A stretch of 32,392 nt of DNA from Hyphomicrobiales bacterium (GTDB taxonomy: Bacteria > Pseudomonadota > Alphaproteobacteria > Rhizobiales > Beijerinckiaceae): NCBI GenBank assembly GCA_028290705.1, contig JAQGJH010000114.1, positions 1 to 32,392 on the forward strand. Reading direction: 5' to 3'. The translations under genes were made by a program, and so were the position numbers. Position 1 is the stretch's first letter, and each line of letters begins with the position of its first letter. The notes beneath the pieces are model-generated. The model did not search any database and was not told the DNA's origin. It was given only the letters and a program-made list of their open reading frames with translations. This document shows, piece after piece, positions 8,618-16,138 of this stretch.

Positions 8618-8643
8618 ACTATAGGCATGGTGGATTGTGTCAA
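8618..8643 (-). promoter_or_regulatory. Possible promoter of murL-murD2 with short spacer
   Basis: On the minus strand a perfect TTGACA (8643-8638) and TATAGT (8623-8618) are separated by only 14 bases. The -10 element would place the transcript start about 3-5 bases before the murL ATG, that is, a nearly leaderless mRNA. The spacer is unusually short, so one of the two hexamers may be coincidental. Confidence 0.35.
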
Positions 8644-8665
8644 GCGGCGGCCGGCGGTGTTTTCA

Positions 8666-8694
8666 TTGACATCCGGGACGCCAGCCCCTATTCA
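8666..8694 (+). promoter_or_regulatory. Strong sigma-70 promoter of rpsD
   Basis: A perfect TTGACA (8666-8671), a 17-base spacer and TATTCA (8689-8694) form the best promoter in the window. Transcription would start near 8701 and leave a leader of about 235 bases before rpsD. It is divergent from the murL promoter, with 22 bases between the two -35 elements. Confidence 0.7.
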
Positions 8695-8700
8695 CCCCTC

Positions 8701-8935
8701 CAGCAGGCGTCCCGCAAGGGGCGCTTGTCGCATGACGCACCCGTGGCTTTTCCCTTCCGAGGTGAGAAGCCTGTCGGCCCCCTCGGGGGCAGAGGAGGGC
8801 GCGTTCCTCCGCCCGCCGGATCTCCGGCGACATCGGCGGGAGGAATCGCGGGTCGGACGACGCGGGCCTTTTCAGGCCCTGCGTGCTTCTGCCGTTTTCC
8901 TCCGGCCGGTCCATGACCGAATTAGAGGAACCGCG
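8701..8935 (+). promoter_or_regulatory. Structured 5' leader of rpsD
   Basis: This untranslated stretch of about 235 bases has three stem-loops: 8777-8790 (GCCCCC/GGGGGC), 8814-8829 (CGCCGGA/TCCGGCG) and 8860-8884 (ACGC+GGGCC with GGCCC+GCGT, one bulged T). The second competes with a larger stem in which 8805-8818 pairs with 8834-8844. A leader that can fold in two ways ahead of a ribosomal protein gene suggests autoregulation by S4, but I do not recognise a known S4 leader class. No T-run follows the last stem. No protein-coding frame in the gap looks real. Confidence 0.5.
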
Positions 8936-9553
8936 ATGACGAAGCGCGCAGAATCCAAGTATAAACTCGACCGCCGCATGGGCCAGAACATCTGGGGCCG
9001 CCCGAAGAGCCCCGTGAACCGCCGCGAATACGGCCCCGGCCAGCACGGACAGCGCCGCAAGGGCAAGATGTCCGACTTCGGCACGCAGTTGCGCGCCAAG
9101 CAGAAGCTGAAGGGCTATTACGGCAATATTTCCGAGAAGCAGTTCCGGAAGTACTACCAGGAAGCCATTCGCATGAAGGGCGACTCGGGCGACAACCTGG
9201 TGGCCCTGCTCGAGCGCCGCCTGGATGCGGTCGTGTACCGCGCCAAGTTCGCCCCGACGCCGTTCGCGGCGCGCCAGTTCGTCAACCACGGCCACATCAA
9301 GGTCAACGGACGTCGCGTCAACATCGCGTCCTTCCTGGTGCGTCCGGGCGACGTGATCGAGGTGAAGGAAAGCTCCAAGCAGCTCCTCATCGTCCTCGAG
9401 TCCGTCGGCCTCGCCGAGCGTGACGTGCCGGACTATTACGAAGTCGACCACACCAGGATGACGGCCAAGGTCACCCGCATCCCGCTGCCGGCCGACGTGC
9501 CGTATCCGGTGCTGATGGAGCCGAACCTCGTGATCGAGTTCTACTCGCGCTGA
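8936..9553 (+). CDS. rpsD: Small ribosomal subunit protein uS4
   Basis: This 205-residue primary 16S rRNA-binding protein nucleates assembly of the 30S body. The N-terminal part has the alphaproteobacterial form with [22 protein letters not shown] and the zinc-cysteine positions replaced. The S4 RNA-binding domain follows at about residues 95-160 ([29 protein letters not shown]), and the C-terminus is [14 protein letters not shown]. The ATG at 8936 follows AGAGGAA at the proper distance. The reading frame is open far upstream, but that stretch overlaps murL and the promoter region and is not coding. The gene is a single transcription unit with its own promoter and terminator. Confidence 0.98.
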   Translation: MTKRAESKYKLDRRMGQNIWGRPKSPVNRREYGPGQHGQRRKGKMSDFGTQLRAKQKLKGYYGNISEKQFRKYYQEAIRMKGDSGDNLVALLERRLDAVVYRAKFAPTPFAARQFVNHGHIKVNGRRVNIASFLVRPGDVIEVKESSKQLLIVLESVGLAERDVPDYYEVDHTRMTAKVTRIPLPADVPYPVLMEPNLVIEFYSR

Positions 9554-9575
9554 TTTCCGCAGCGTCGCATTTCAG

Positions 9576-9607
9576 GGCCGCCACTGTCGAAGTGGCGGCC
9601 TTTTTTT
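9576..9607 (+). terminator. Intrinsic terminator of rpsD
   Basis: A 10-bp perfect stem (9576-9585 with 9591-9600) with a 5-base loop is followed at once by seven T (9601-9607). It lies 22 bases after the rpsD stop. Confidence 0.93.
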
Positions 9608-9642
9608 GTCGTGGACGGTCTCGCCTCGGAGCCTCGCGGCTG

Positions 9643-9671
9643 TAGCCAGCGGGAATCGGGACCGATATAGA
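9643..9671 (+). promoter_or_regulatory. Possible promoter of the sugar-modification cassette
   Basis: TAGCCA (9643-9648), 17 bases, then TATAGA (9666-9671), about 75 bases before the first gene. The match is moderate. It is supported mainly by the rpsD terminator just upstream, after which a fresh promoter is needed. Confidence 0.3.
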
Positions 9672-9745
9672 GGAATCATATTTCGATCATCCATTGCTGA
9701 GGGTGCGCCTTTTTCTTCCGCGCCCGCCAAGACCAGGACTTTGAA

Positions 9746-11731
9746 ATGCAGCTTTTCCCGCCGAACGGGCGAGTCGGCTATATTCCCGTCGTCCTTCTCG
9801 GCCTCGCATTTTCCATCGCCTGCGTCGTGCAATCCCTGCGGCAGGGCCAGTTGTCGGCGCCCGTCACCTATGACGACGTCACCTATTTCGTCGATGCCAC
9901 TCGTCGTCTCCAGAGCTTCTACAACAACGGCTTCCGCGGGCTGATCGACGGCTATATTTCCTCCGCGCCGCATTCGCCCACGGCTACCGGAGTGGCCTTT
10001 ATCGCTTTCATGTTGTTTGGCGTTCGCGACTGGGCCCCCGCGCTGGTCAACGGCTCGTTCGTCGTCCTGTTGTTGCTTGCGGTTCGGCACCTTCTTCGCG
10101 ACTTGCCGGGCCATGCGGTCATGGCTGTACTGGCTGCGGCCCTTGCGTGGCCGGTGATGGGATTTCTCGTCATCGAATCCCGGCCTGACGTCGTCAATGG
10201 CTTTCTCGTGGCGTTTGGCTGCGTGGTCGTCGTCGAGAAGCGCTGGATCGGGTGCGATCGCATCCGCCTCGTCGTCGCGGCGGTGCTCTTCGCCGCAGCT
10301 TTGCTCACCAAGCCGTCGGTGTTCCCGATTACGCTCGCGCTTTACGGCGCAAGCCTGCTGGCCGCCTCGCTCGTCGACCTTCTCGAACGCCGGGAGAGTC
10401 CGTCACTCCGCTTGATCGTCTTCCAGAATCTGCAAGCCGTGCTGATCACCACCTTGATCGTTGCCCCTCATTACATTTTCGGGCTCAAGGCCGAGATCAA
10501 CTACATTCTTCTGACGACCTTCGGAGCTGAAAAGGACCTGTGGGCCGTCAAGCTGCCCCCCTACGAGCACCTCACGTATTATCTCTGGGGAACCGCCGGC
10601 GTCCGCACTATGGGCTCGTGGTTCTATATCTCCATCGGGGCGATGCTGGCGGCCGGTATCGCAGCGCTTTTCCAGCGCAGGGCGCTTTCGCCCAGGCTGG
10701 CCTCGCTCGCGTTCGTCTTTCTGGTTTCGTTTTGCTTCGTCACGATCCCGGCCCACAAATCGGTCTTTCTGGGTATCCAGACGACGGCCTTCATGTTCGT
10801 CTTTTTCCTGCTGGCATGCCGCTCGCTTTTCCAGGCCTTTGAAGGCCTTTCCGCAGGAAGCATCGTGGCGGCAGTCGTGTCCGTTGCGCTTCTGGCGACG
10901 TCGGCAGCGACCTTCCAGTGGCACTGGCATGCGCGCTCGGGAGTACCCGTTCTGGAGCCTGCGCAAATTCTGGCGGCGCGCCGCGCCTTGCTGGATGCCG
11001 TCATCGTGGCCGCGCGGCCAGGGACAAGCGAAGGCGCGCGCGTCTACTTGCCCCAGATATCGAGCTACTTGAACAGCGAGACGCTCAATTACGAAGTTCT
11101 CAAACGCGGCATCGATGCTTTCGAGGCGTTCGACAGCCATCGGTCTGGCGACGTGGCCGAGCACGTCGCGCAGATCGCGACCGCCACGACGGTCGTGGTG
11201 ATCTCGCCCGACGACAATGATGTCGTGCGCTGGCTTCCGAGCTATCGTTCGATCCCCGCAGTCGCCGCGGCCGTGAGGAGCGATCCGGGCTTTCGTCTCG
11301 TCGCATCTCTCATGCCTCCTGTCTCGGGCGGCATGATCGAAATCTACTCGCGGGGTCCGGCGCTCGTCCCGATGACGTTCAGGGACGGATTTCTTCCCGA
11401 AGAAGGCCCGTACCCGAAGTGGAACCTGCCTCGCGTGCGTTGGGCGGTCGGCGCAAGCGCCAGATTGATGGTCAGGGAGCCGTCGAGCGGCACGGCTGTT
11501 CTGCGCCTGCGTGCACGCTCTCCTCTGGCTGACCAGATCGTCGAAGTCATGGCCGCGGGAACCCGGCGTGGCGAGTGCCGCATGCCTACAGCCGATCAGG
11601 TCGTGTCATGCGAGATCCCGCTCGGCGTCGTTCAGCGCGCCGATCTCCTTGAACTCAGGTTCAAGCAATCGGTCTCGGAGAAGGGACAGACGGTCCTGTT
11701 CCTCGATGTTTCCATCGTGGATGTCATGTGA
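9746..11731 (+). CDS. Polytopic membrane glycosyltransferase, GT-C fold (ArnT/GT39-like)
   Basis: This 661-residue inner-membrane protein has a first hydrophobic segment at about residues 12-30. An acidic motif follows it (TYDDVTYF, about 41-48) in the first periplasmic loop, where GT-C enzymes hold their catalytic acid. Around ten hydrophobic segments reach to about residue 395, followed by a soluble periplasmic C-terminal part of about 260 residues that ends in a beta-rich stretch. GT-C enzymes move a sugar from a polyprenyl-phosphate carrier to a periplasmic acceptor such as LPS, a glycan or a protein. The neighbours GtrA and GtrB, which make and flip such a carrier, support this role. The acceptor and sugar are unknown. 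AGGAC precedes the ATG. Confidence 0.7.
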   Translation: MQLFPPNGRVGYIPVVLLGLAFSIACVVQSLRQGQLSAPVTYDDVTYFVDATRRLQSFYNNGFRGLIDGYISSAPHSPTATGVAFIAFMLFGVRDWAPALVNGSFVVLLLLAVRHLLRDLPGHAVMAVLAAALAWPVMGFLVIESRPDVVNGFLVAFGCVVVVEKRWIGCDRIRLVVAAVLFAAALLTKPSVFPITLALYGASLLAASLVDLLERRESPSLRLIVFQNLQAVLITTLIVAPHYIFGLKAEINYILLTTFGAEKDLWAVKLPPYEHLTYYLWGTAGVRTMGSWFYISIGAMLAAGIAALFQRRALSPRLASLAFVFLVSFCFVTIPAHKSVFLGIQTTAFMFVFFLLACRSLFQAFEGLSAGSIVAAVVSVALLATSAATFQWHWHARSGVPVLEPAQILAARRALLDAVIVAARPGTSEGARVYLPQISSYLNSETLNYEVLKRGIDAFEAFDSHRSGDVAEHVAQIATATTVVVISPDDNDVVRWLPSYRSIPAVAAAVRSDPGFRLVASLMPPVSGGMIEIYSRGPALVPMTFRDGFLPEEGPYPKWNLPRVRWAVGASARLMVREPSSGTAVLRLRARSPLADQIVEVMAAGTRRGECRMPTADQVVSCEIPLGVVQRADLLELRFKQSVSEKGQTVLFLDVSIVDVM

Positions 11732-11738
11732 GGTTGGG

Positions 11739-12431
11739 ATGAAAGAGACAGAGTTCGACTCGATCGCCGACGACTATCATGTGCAGCATGCCCGCAACAT
11801 TGCAGGATCCGGAGAGTCGCCGGAGTATTTTCACAATTACAAGATTGCCGATGCGGCCGCCATTTGCCGGCGCTACGGCGTCGAAGCCCAGGCGATCCTC
11901 GATTTCGGCTCCGGAATCGGGAATTCGATACCGGCCATGCGGGAGCACTTTCCGGCGGCGTCGCTCACCTGCGCGGATGTCTCGCAGCGGAGCCTCGATC
12001 TTTCCAAATCGCGCTATCCGGGAGCGGAAGTCGCGGCGTTGATCGCGGGGGAGACGCTGCCGTTCGAGGACGAAACTTTCGATCTGGCCTTCAGCGCCTG
12101 CGTCTTCCACCATATTCCGCACGAAGAGCATGCGGGTTGGCTGCGCGAGCTGCGGCGCGTGACGAAACGCGGCGGCCTACTCGTCATTTTCGAGCACAAT
12201 CCGTGGAATCCGCTCACGGTGCGCGCCGTCAACACATGTCCGTTCGACGTCAACGCCAGGCTGATCGCCGCGCCGGCGTTGAAGGCGTCGGTGGCGGCGG
12301 CCGGATATGAACCGCTGGCCACGTGGTACCGGATCTTTTTCCCGAGGGCCCTTGCAGCCCTGCGTCCCCTGGAGAAGTTCATGCATGGCCTTCCTGTGGG
12401 GGCGCAATATTGCGCCATTGCCAGAAGGTAG
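11739..12431 (+). CDS. Class I SAM-dependent methyltransferase
   Basis: This 230-residue methyltransferase of the UbiE/Methyltransf_11 kind has SAM-binding motif I AILDFGSGIGNS (residues 52-63) and an acidic strand end TCADVSQRSLD where the ribose is held. Motif II/III regions follow at ETFDLAFSACVFHHI and RVTKRGGLLVIFEHNPWNP. The closing segment resembles methyltransferases found in glycan clusters. It starts 8 bases after the previous stop, with GAGG overlapping that stop, so the two are co-translated. In this cassette it most likely methylates a sugar or the lipid-linked precursor. The substrate cannot be read from the sequence. Confidence 0.82.
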   Translation: MKETEFDSIADDYHVQHARNIAGSGESPEYFHNYKIADAAAICRRYGVEAQAILDFGSGIGNSIPAMREHFPAASLTCADVSQRSLDLSKSRYPGAEVAALIAGETLPFEDETFDLAFSACVFHHIPHEEHAGWLRELRRVTKRGGLLVIFEHNPWNPLTVRAVNTCPFDVNARLIAAPALKASVAAAGYEPLATWYRIFFPRALAALRPLEKFMHGLPVGAQYCAIARR

Positions 12432-12434
12432 TTG

Positions 12435-12854
12435 ATGTTGCTCGGACAATTGGCGCGATACGGGCTGGTTGGCGTGCTCAACACCGTGATCGGCTTCGCG
12501 TTGATCGTCTTCTTTTCGCGTGTGTTGAAGACCGGCGAGTTCGTGGCCAATTTGACAGGGTATCTGGCGGGTTTTACGCTGAGCTATGTTTTGAACCGGC
12601 GCTGGACGTTCGCCAGCGCTTCGGCTCATAAAAGTTCATTCGCATGTTTTTCGGCGACCTGTGGCGTCGCCTATCTTTGCAACCTCGGCGTTCTGTTCGT
12701 CGCGCTGCATGTGCTGAAGTTCGAGGCCTCGGTCGCGCAAGGGCTTGCGGTTCTCACCTACGCAGGGCTCGTTTTCATCGGCAGTCGCCTTTTTTGCTTT
12801 CCCCAGCCTTCCATTTCGAAGAGCAGCCATTTTGAACGAGATTCAAACCGATAG
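12435..12854 (+). CDS. gtrA: GtrA family membrane protein (polyprenyl-phosphate-sugar flippase)
   Basis: This 139-residue protein has four hydrophobic helices (about residues 8-30, 34-54, 69-91 and 99-119) and the family landmarks RYGLVGVLNTVIGF near the start and LSYVLNRRWTF after the second helix. GtrA proteins are thought to flip polyprenyl-phosphate-linked glucose or similar sugars from cytoplasm to periplasm. The next gene encodes the transferase that would make that lipid sugar. TTG at 12432 and ATG at 12435 are adjacent in frame; ATG is preferred. The gene follows the methyltransferase stop by three bases and its end lies one base before the preferred start of the next gene. Confidence 0.9.
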   Translation: MLLGQLARYGLVGVLNTVIGFALIVFFSRVLKTGEFVANLTGYLAGFTLSYVLNRRWTFASASAHKSSFACFSATCGVAYLCNLGVLFVALHVLKFEASVAQGLAVLTYAGLVFIGSRLFCFPQPSISKSSHFERDSNR

Positions 12855-12855
12855 G

Positions 12856-13908
12856 ATGGCTGCGGGCGCGCCCGTCCTGACCATCGTGGTGCCTTGCTTC
12901 AACGAGGAGTCGGTTCTCGCCCATACGGCGGAGCAGCTTTCCGAACTCGTCGAAAGATTGTGGGAGGACGGCTTTGTCGCGCAAGCGAGTTCGATCGTGT
13001 TCGTCGACGACGGCTCCAAGGATCGCACCTGGGAGATGGTGCAGGACTTCGCCAGTCGCAGTCCGCGCTTCGGCGGCATCAAGCTTTCCCGGAACCGCGG
13101 CCACCAGAATGCCTTACTGGCCGGTCTTCTGACCGCGCGCGGCGACGTCCTCATCAGCATCGACGCCGATCTTCAGGACGACCTGCAGGCGATCGAGAAG
13201 ATGCTGATCAAGCATCGGGAGGGATGCGAGATCGTCTACGGGATCAGGCTGTCGCGCGACGCCGACACGGCGATGAAACGGCACAGTGCGGAGCTTTACT
13301 ACAGGCTTCTGAACTTCCTCGGCGCCGAGGTCATTTTCAATCACGCGGATTATCGACTGATGTCGCGCCGCGCCATCGACGCCCTCAAGGAGTTCGGGGA
13401 GGTCAACTTCTTCCTCCGGGGAATCATCCCCCTACTGGGTTTCGAAACCGCGACTGTCGGCTATGCCCGCTCGGCGCGCTTTGCGGGCGAGACGAAATAT
13501 CCGTTGCGGAAAATGCTGGCGCTCGCGGTCGAGGGCGTCACCTCGCTGACCACCACGCCGATCCGGTGGATCACGGTCGCGGGGCTCTTCGTCTCGGCGC
13601 TTTCCCTTTCCATCGGGGTTTGGGCGCTGGTCGCCTCGATGACGGGCAGCACGCTCGTTCCCGGCTGGGCGTCGACCATCATTTCCTTCTCGATTCTGGG
13701 CGGCATCCAATTGCTGTCGATCGGCATCATCGGAGAATATGTCGGCAAGATCTACGTCGAGACCAAGCGCCGGCCGCGATACATCATCGAGCGCGAGATC
13801 GAGAGTTCAAGCGCGTCGCGCCGGCCTGCGCGGCCGGTCGCCGTGGGTCACGAGCCGGATTACCGGAATGTCGCGGTCAGCCGCATGAGCCCCCTGACGC
13901 CGGATTGA
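12856..13908 (+). CDS. gtrB: Family 2 glycosyltransferase, GtrB/DPM1-like
   Basis: This protein of about 350 residues is cytoplasm-facing with two C-terminal membrane helices (about 236-262 and 270-294). The GT-A fold shows TIVVPCFNEES (9-19), FVDDGSKDRTW (49-59) and the catalytic DADLQDD (103-109), as in dolichol- or bactoprenol-phosphate glycosyltransferases. It would transfer a nucleotide sugar to polyprenyl phosphate, and GtrA would flip the product for use by the polytopic enzyme at 9746. The start is uncertain: the ATG at 12856 follows the gtrA stop by one base, while an in-frame TTG at 12832 has a weak GAAGAG upstream and would overlap gtrA. It is the last gene of the cassette. Confidence 0.9.
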   Translation: MAAGAPVLTIVVPCFNEESVLAHTAEQLSELVERLWEDGFVAQASSIVFVDDGSKDRTWEMVQDFASRSPRFGGIKLSRNRGHQNALLAGLLTARGDVLISIDADLQDDLQAIEKMLIKHREGCEIVYGIRLSRDADTAMKRHSAELYYRLLNFLGAEVIFNHADYRLMSRRAIDALKEFGEVNFFLRGIIPLLGFETATVGYARSARFAGETKYPLRKMLALAVEGVTSLTTTPIRWITVAGLFVSALSLSIGVWALVASMTGSTLVPGWASTIISFSILGGIQLLSIGIIGEYVGKIYVETKRRPRYIIEREIESSSASRRPARPVAVGHEPDYRNVAVSRMSPLTPD

Positions 13909-14012
13909 GACCGGCGGCGCATCGCCTTGACACCTCGGGCTTTTGCGCCTGTCATTCTCTCCCAACAGCCTGGCCGCCTCGAGCAGAAGACCGGGTTCAG
14001 GGAGACGCGATC

Positions 14013-14732
14013 ATGTCCAACGTCCGCGCGCGCATCGGCTATTCGTCGGTGGCCTTCGTCAACGAGCTGCTGCCGAAGTATTTCTACCAGATGGCGCCCG
14101 ACGGCGTGCTGCTGCAGCTGCTGACCTTGCAGATCACCGACCATACGAGCGACCAGTTCGAGCGTCTCTACCAGCAGGGACTGGCGGCGGCCGAGTCCTT
14201 CGCGACCGCCGGGGCGGACGTGATCATCATGGGCGGCGCACCGACCAACATCTCGCACGGCAAGGCGAATCTGGAACAGGTGCTGGATGCGCTGTCGCAG
14301 AAGTTCGGGCGGCCGGTGAGTTCGAGCTCGATGGCGCAGAAGCGGGCGCTGCAGGCGGTCGGCGCGCGGAAGATCGGGACGATCAACCCGGCGGTTCCGC
14401 GCAAGGTCGGGGACTCGGCCAGCGGCTCGCTCGAAGGCGGCATGGAACTCGTCGGCCGCAAGCACGCGATGGCAAGGCTCGAAGACTATAATCGCATTCC
14501 GCCCGAGACGGCGTTGACCCTCGGGCGCGAGATGATGCGCGAGCATCCGGAGATCGACACGCTGATCTATGGCTGTCCGCACTGGGCCACCGTCGGGGCG
14601 ATCGAGCCGCTGGAGCAGGAGTTCGGCATCAAGGTGGTGACGGCCCTGCAGGCGATCGTCTGGGAAGGGATGCGGCTCTCCGGCGTGCACGACAAGGTGA
14701 CGGGATACGGGCGGTTGTTTCGCGAGCATTGA
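14013..14732 (+). CDS. Asp/Glu racemase-fold enzyme, arylmalonate decarboxylase/maleate isomerase-like
   Basis: This 239-residue cytosolic protein of the aspartate/glutamate racemase superfamily is in the branch of maleate cis-trans isomerase and arylmalonate decarboxylase (AMDase). From memory of the Bordetella AMDase, the alignment is collinear: MGGAPTNISHG (73-83) corresponds to its MGTSLSFYRG region, YGCPHW (186-191) holds the single catalytic-type cysteine C188, and the end GYGRLF is shared. Residue 74 is Gly, as in AMDase, where racemases have their first cysteine. The loop residues 75-76 differ (Gly-Ala instead of Thr-Ser), so the substrate is probably not arylmalonate. AGGGAG lies 8 bases before the ATG. 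The gene stands about 100 bases after the glycan cassette. Confidence 0.83.
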   Translation: MSNVRARIGYSSVAFVNELLPKYFYQMAPDGVLLQLLTLQITDHTSDQFERLYQQGLAAAESFATAGADVIIMGGAPTNISHGKANLEQVLDALSQKFGRPVSSSSMAQKRALQAVGARKIGTINPAVPRKVGDSASGSLEGGMELVGRKHAMARLEDYNRIPPETALTLGREMMREHPEIDTLIYGCPHWATVGAIEPLEQEFGIKVVTALQAIVWEGMRLSGVHDKVTGYGRLFREH

Positions 14733-14808
14733 GCAGAGTGTGTCGACGCGCGCTTGCAATCCGGGGCGACAAGGTCCACACGCGCTGGAGTCATCAGAGG
14801 CCCATTCG

Positions 14809-15519
14809 ATGCTTTCGCCGATCTTCAAAATGTTCGACCGCGTCGCCGCGCGCCCGGCGCAGCATCTGCCGCTGCTTCAGAAGACGGACGACAGCTACAA
14901 CGTCTACGAAGTGGCGAAGTGGCGCGCCGCCGTGCAGAGCGCCCGCTATTTCGAAAAGCGCTTGTTGACGGCGCTGCAATTCGCCCATCGCGACGAATTG
15001 CTGGCGCATGCCGTGTCGCTCGCGCCGAAAGATGGGCTGACCCTGGAGTTCGGCGTCGCGGGCGGCGAGTCGATCCGCCAGATCGCCGCCATGCGGCCAG
15101 GACCGATCTACGGTTTCGACAGTTTCGAGGGCTTGCCGGAAGATTGGTTCGGCTATCTGCGGAAGGGCTTTTTCGCGCAGGACCTGCCGCGCGTGCCCGC
15201 CGGCGTCACCCTGGTGAAGGGCTGGTTTTCCGACACGCTCGAGGGGTTTTTGCAGCAGCAACCCGGGCCGGTCGCGTTCCTGCACATCGACAGCGATCTC
15301 TATTCCTCGGCAGATCACGTGCTCCGCGGGCTGGAGCCGCGCCTTGCTCCGGGCGCGGTGATCCTGTTCGACGAATACTGGAACTATCCGGGCTGGCTGA
15401 AACACGAATTCAAGGCGTTCCAGGAGTTCATCGCCCGCACCGGCCTGTCCTATCGCTACGAAGGCTTCGTCCCCACGGCGCACCAGGTCTGCGTCGTGCT
15501 GGAAGAGCGCCGCGCCTAG
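14809..15519 (+). CDS. TylF/MycF-like SAM-dependent methyltransferase
   Basis: This 236-residue class I methyltransferase matches the TylF/CmcI type. Motif I is seen as LEFGVAGGESIRQIA (79-93), followed by GPIYGFDSFEGLPEDW typical of this family. The acidic FLHIDSDLYSS and ILFDEYWNYPGW segments match the Mg-binding aspartates of sugar O-methyltransferases. Known relatives methylate sugars of macrolides or surface glycans. A GTG at 14740 would lengthen the protein by 23 residues, but the ATG at 14809 has AGAGG 8 bases upstream and the added residues do not look conserved. Its stop overlaps the stop of the convergent hydrolase (CTAG, 15516-15519). Confidence 0.85.
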   Translation: MLSPIFKMFDRVAARPAQHLPLLQKTDDSYNVYEVAKWRAAVQSARYFEKRLLTALQFAHRDELLAHAVSLAPKDGLTLEFGVAGGESIRQIAAMRPGPIYGFDSFEGLPEDWFGYLRKGFFAQDLPRVPAGVTLVKGWFSDTLEGFLQQQPGPVAFLHIDSDLYSSADHVLRGLEPRLAPGAVILFDEYWNYPGWLKHEFKAFQEFIARTGLSYRYEGFVPTAHQVCVVLEERRA

Positions 15520-16067
15520 AGCTTGGCGAGAAAAGCCGCCAGGCTCATCAGTCCCTCGGGCCAGGGGCCGTGGCCCGACTCGACGTTGATGTGTCCCGCT
15601 TCACCCGCGTCCACGATGGCCGATCCCCAGGCATAGGCCAGATCTTCGGCCGCCTCGTAGGTCCCAAAGGGATCGTTGCGGCTGGCGACCAGCAGCGACG
15701 GAAAGGGCAGGGGCGCGCGCGGCGCGGTCTCGAAGCCCATGCTCGTCCGGTCGAAGCTGCGCAAGACCTCCTCGGATGGCGGCGCGACCAGAAAGGCGCC
15801 AATGACCCGGCCTGGCTCGAAGGCAGGCGCGGCATGCGCGACCGCGTGAACGCCCAGCGAATGGGCGATCAGGATCACGGGCTTCGTGGCGGCGGCGACG
15901 GCTTCGACGACGGCTCCGGTCCATGCGTCATGGCGCGGATTGTTCCAATCGGACTGCTCGACGCGCCGGGCGGTCCGCAGCTTCTGCTCCCAGCGGCTCT
16001 GCCAATGTTCGGGGCCCGAGCCGTTCAGGCCTGGAACGATCAGGATGTCGGCGTCGGACGTGCGCAT
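15516..16067 (-). CDS. RBBP9/YdeN family alpha/beta hydrolase
   Basis: This 183-residue serine hydrolase has the family hallmarks: ILIVPGLNGSGPEHWQSRWE at the N-terminus (8-27), the nucleophile elbow IAHSLG with Ser70, an aspartate in LLVASRNDPFG, and the histidine in AGHINVESGHGPWPEG. The bacterial members are small cytosolic esterases or amidases of uncertain substrate. The gene is followed in the same direction by nothing and preceded 72 bases away by ccdA, so it may be co-transcribed with ccdA. Its 3' end overlaps the TylF-like gene by four bases. Confidence 0.88.
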   Translation of the reverse strand: MRTSDADILIVPGLNGSGPEHWQSRWEQKLRTARRVEQSDWNNPRHDAWTGAVVEAVAAATKPVILIAHSLGVHAVAHAAPAFEPGRVIGAFLVAPPSEEVLRSFDRTSMGFETAPRAPLPFPSLLVASRNDPFGTYEAAEDLAYAWGSAIVDAGEAGHINVESGHGPWPEGLMSLAAFLAKL

Positions 16068-16138
16068 GAGAAGTCCCGGAAAGGCAGCGGCGGGGGGAGG
16101 CCGCTAGATAGGCGCGCGATCCGCCGCTGTCGAGGGCC

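Noticed and set aside
7286-8935. Upstream extension of the rpsD frame
   Set aside because: The frame is open by chance across murL. S4 starts at 8936 with a good ribosome site, and the promoter at 8666-8694 lies inside the extension.
13927-13958. TTGACA upstream of the AMDase-like gene as a promoter
   Set aside because: The -35 match is perfect, but the best -10 (CATTCT) is 20 bases away and the 17-base position is poor, so I do not list it as a feature.
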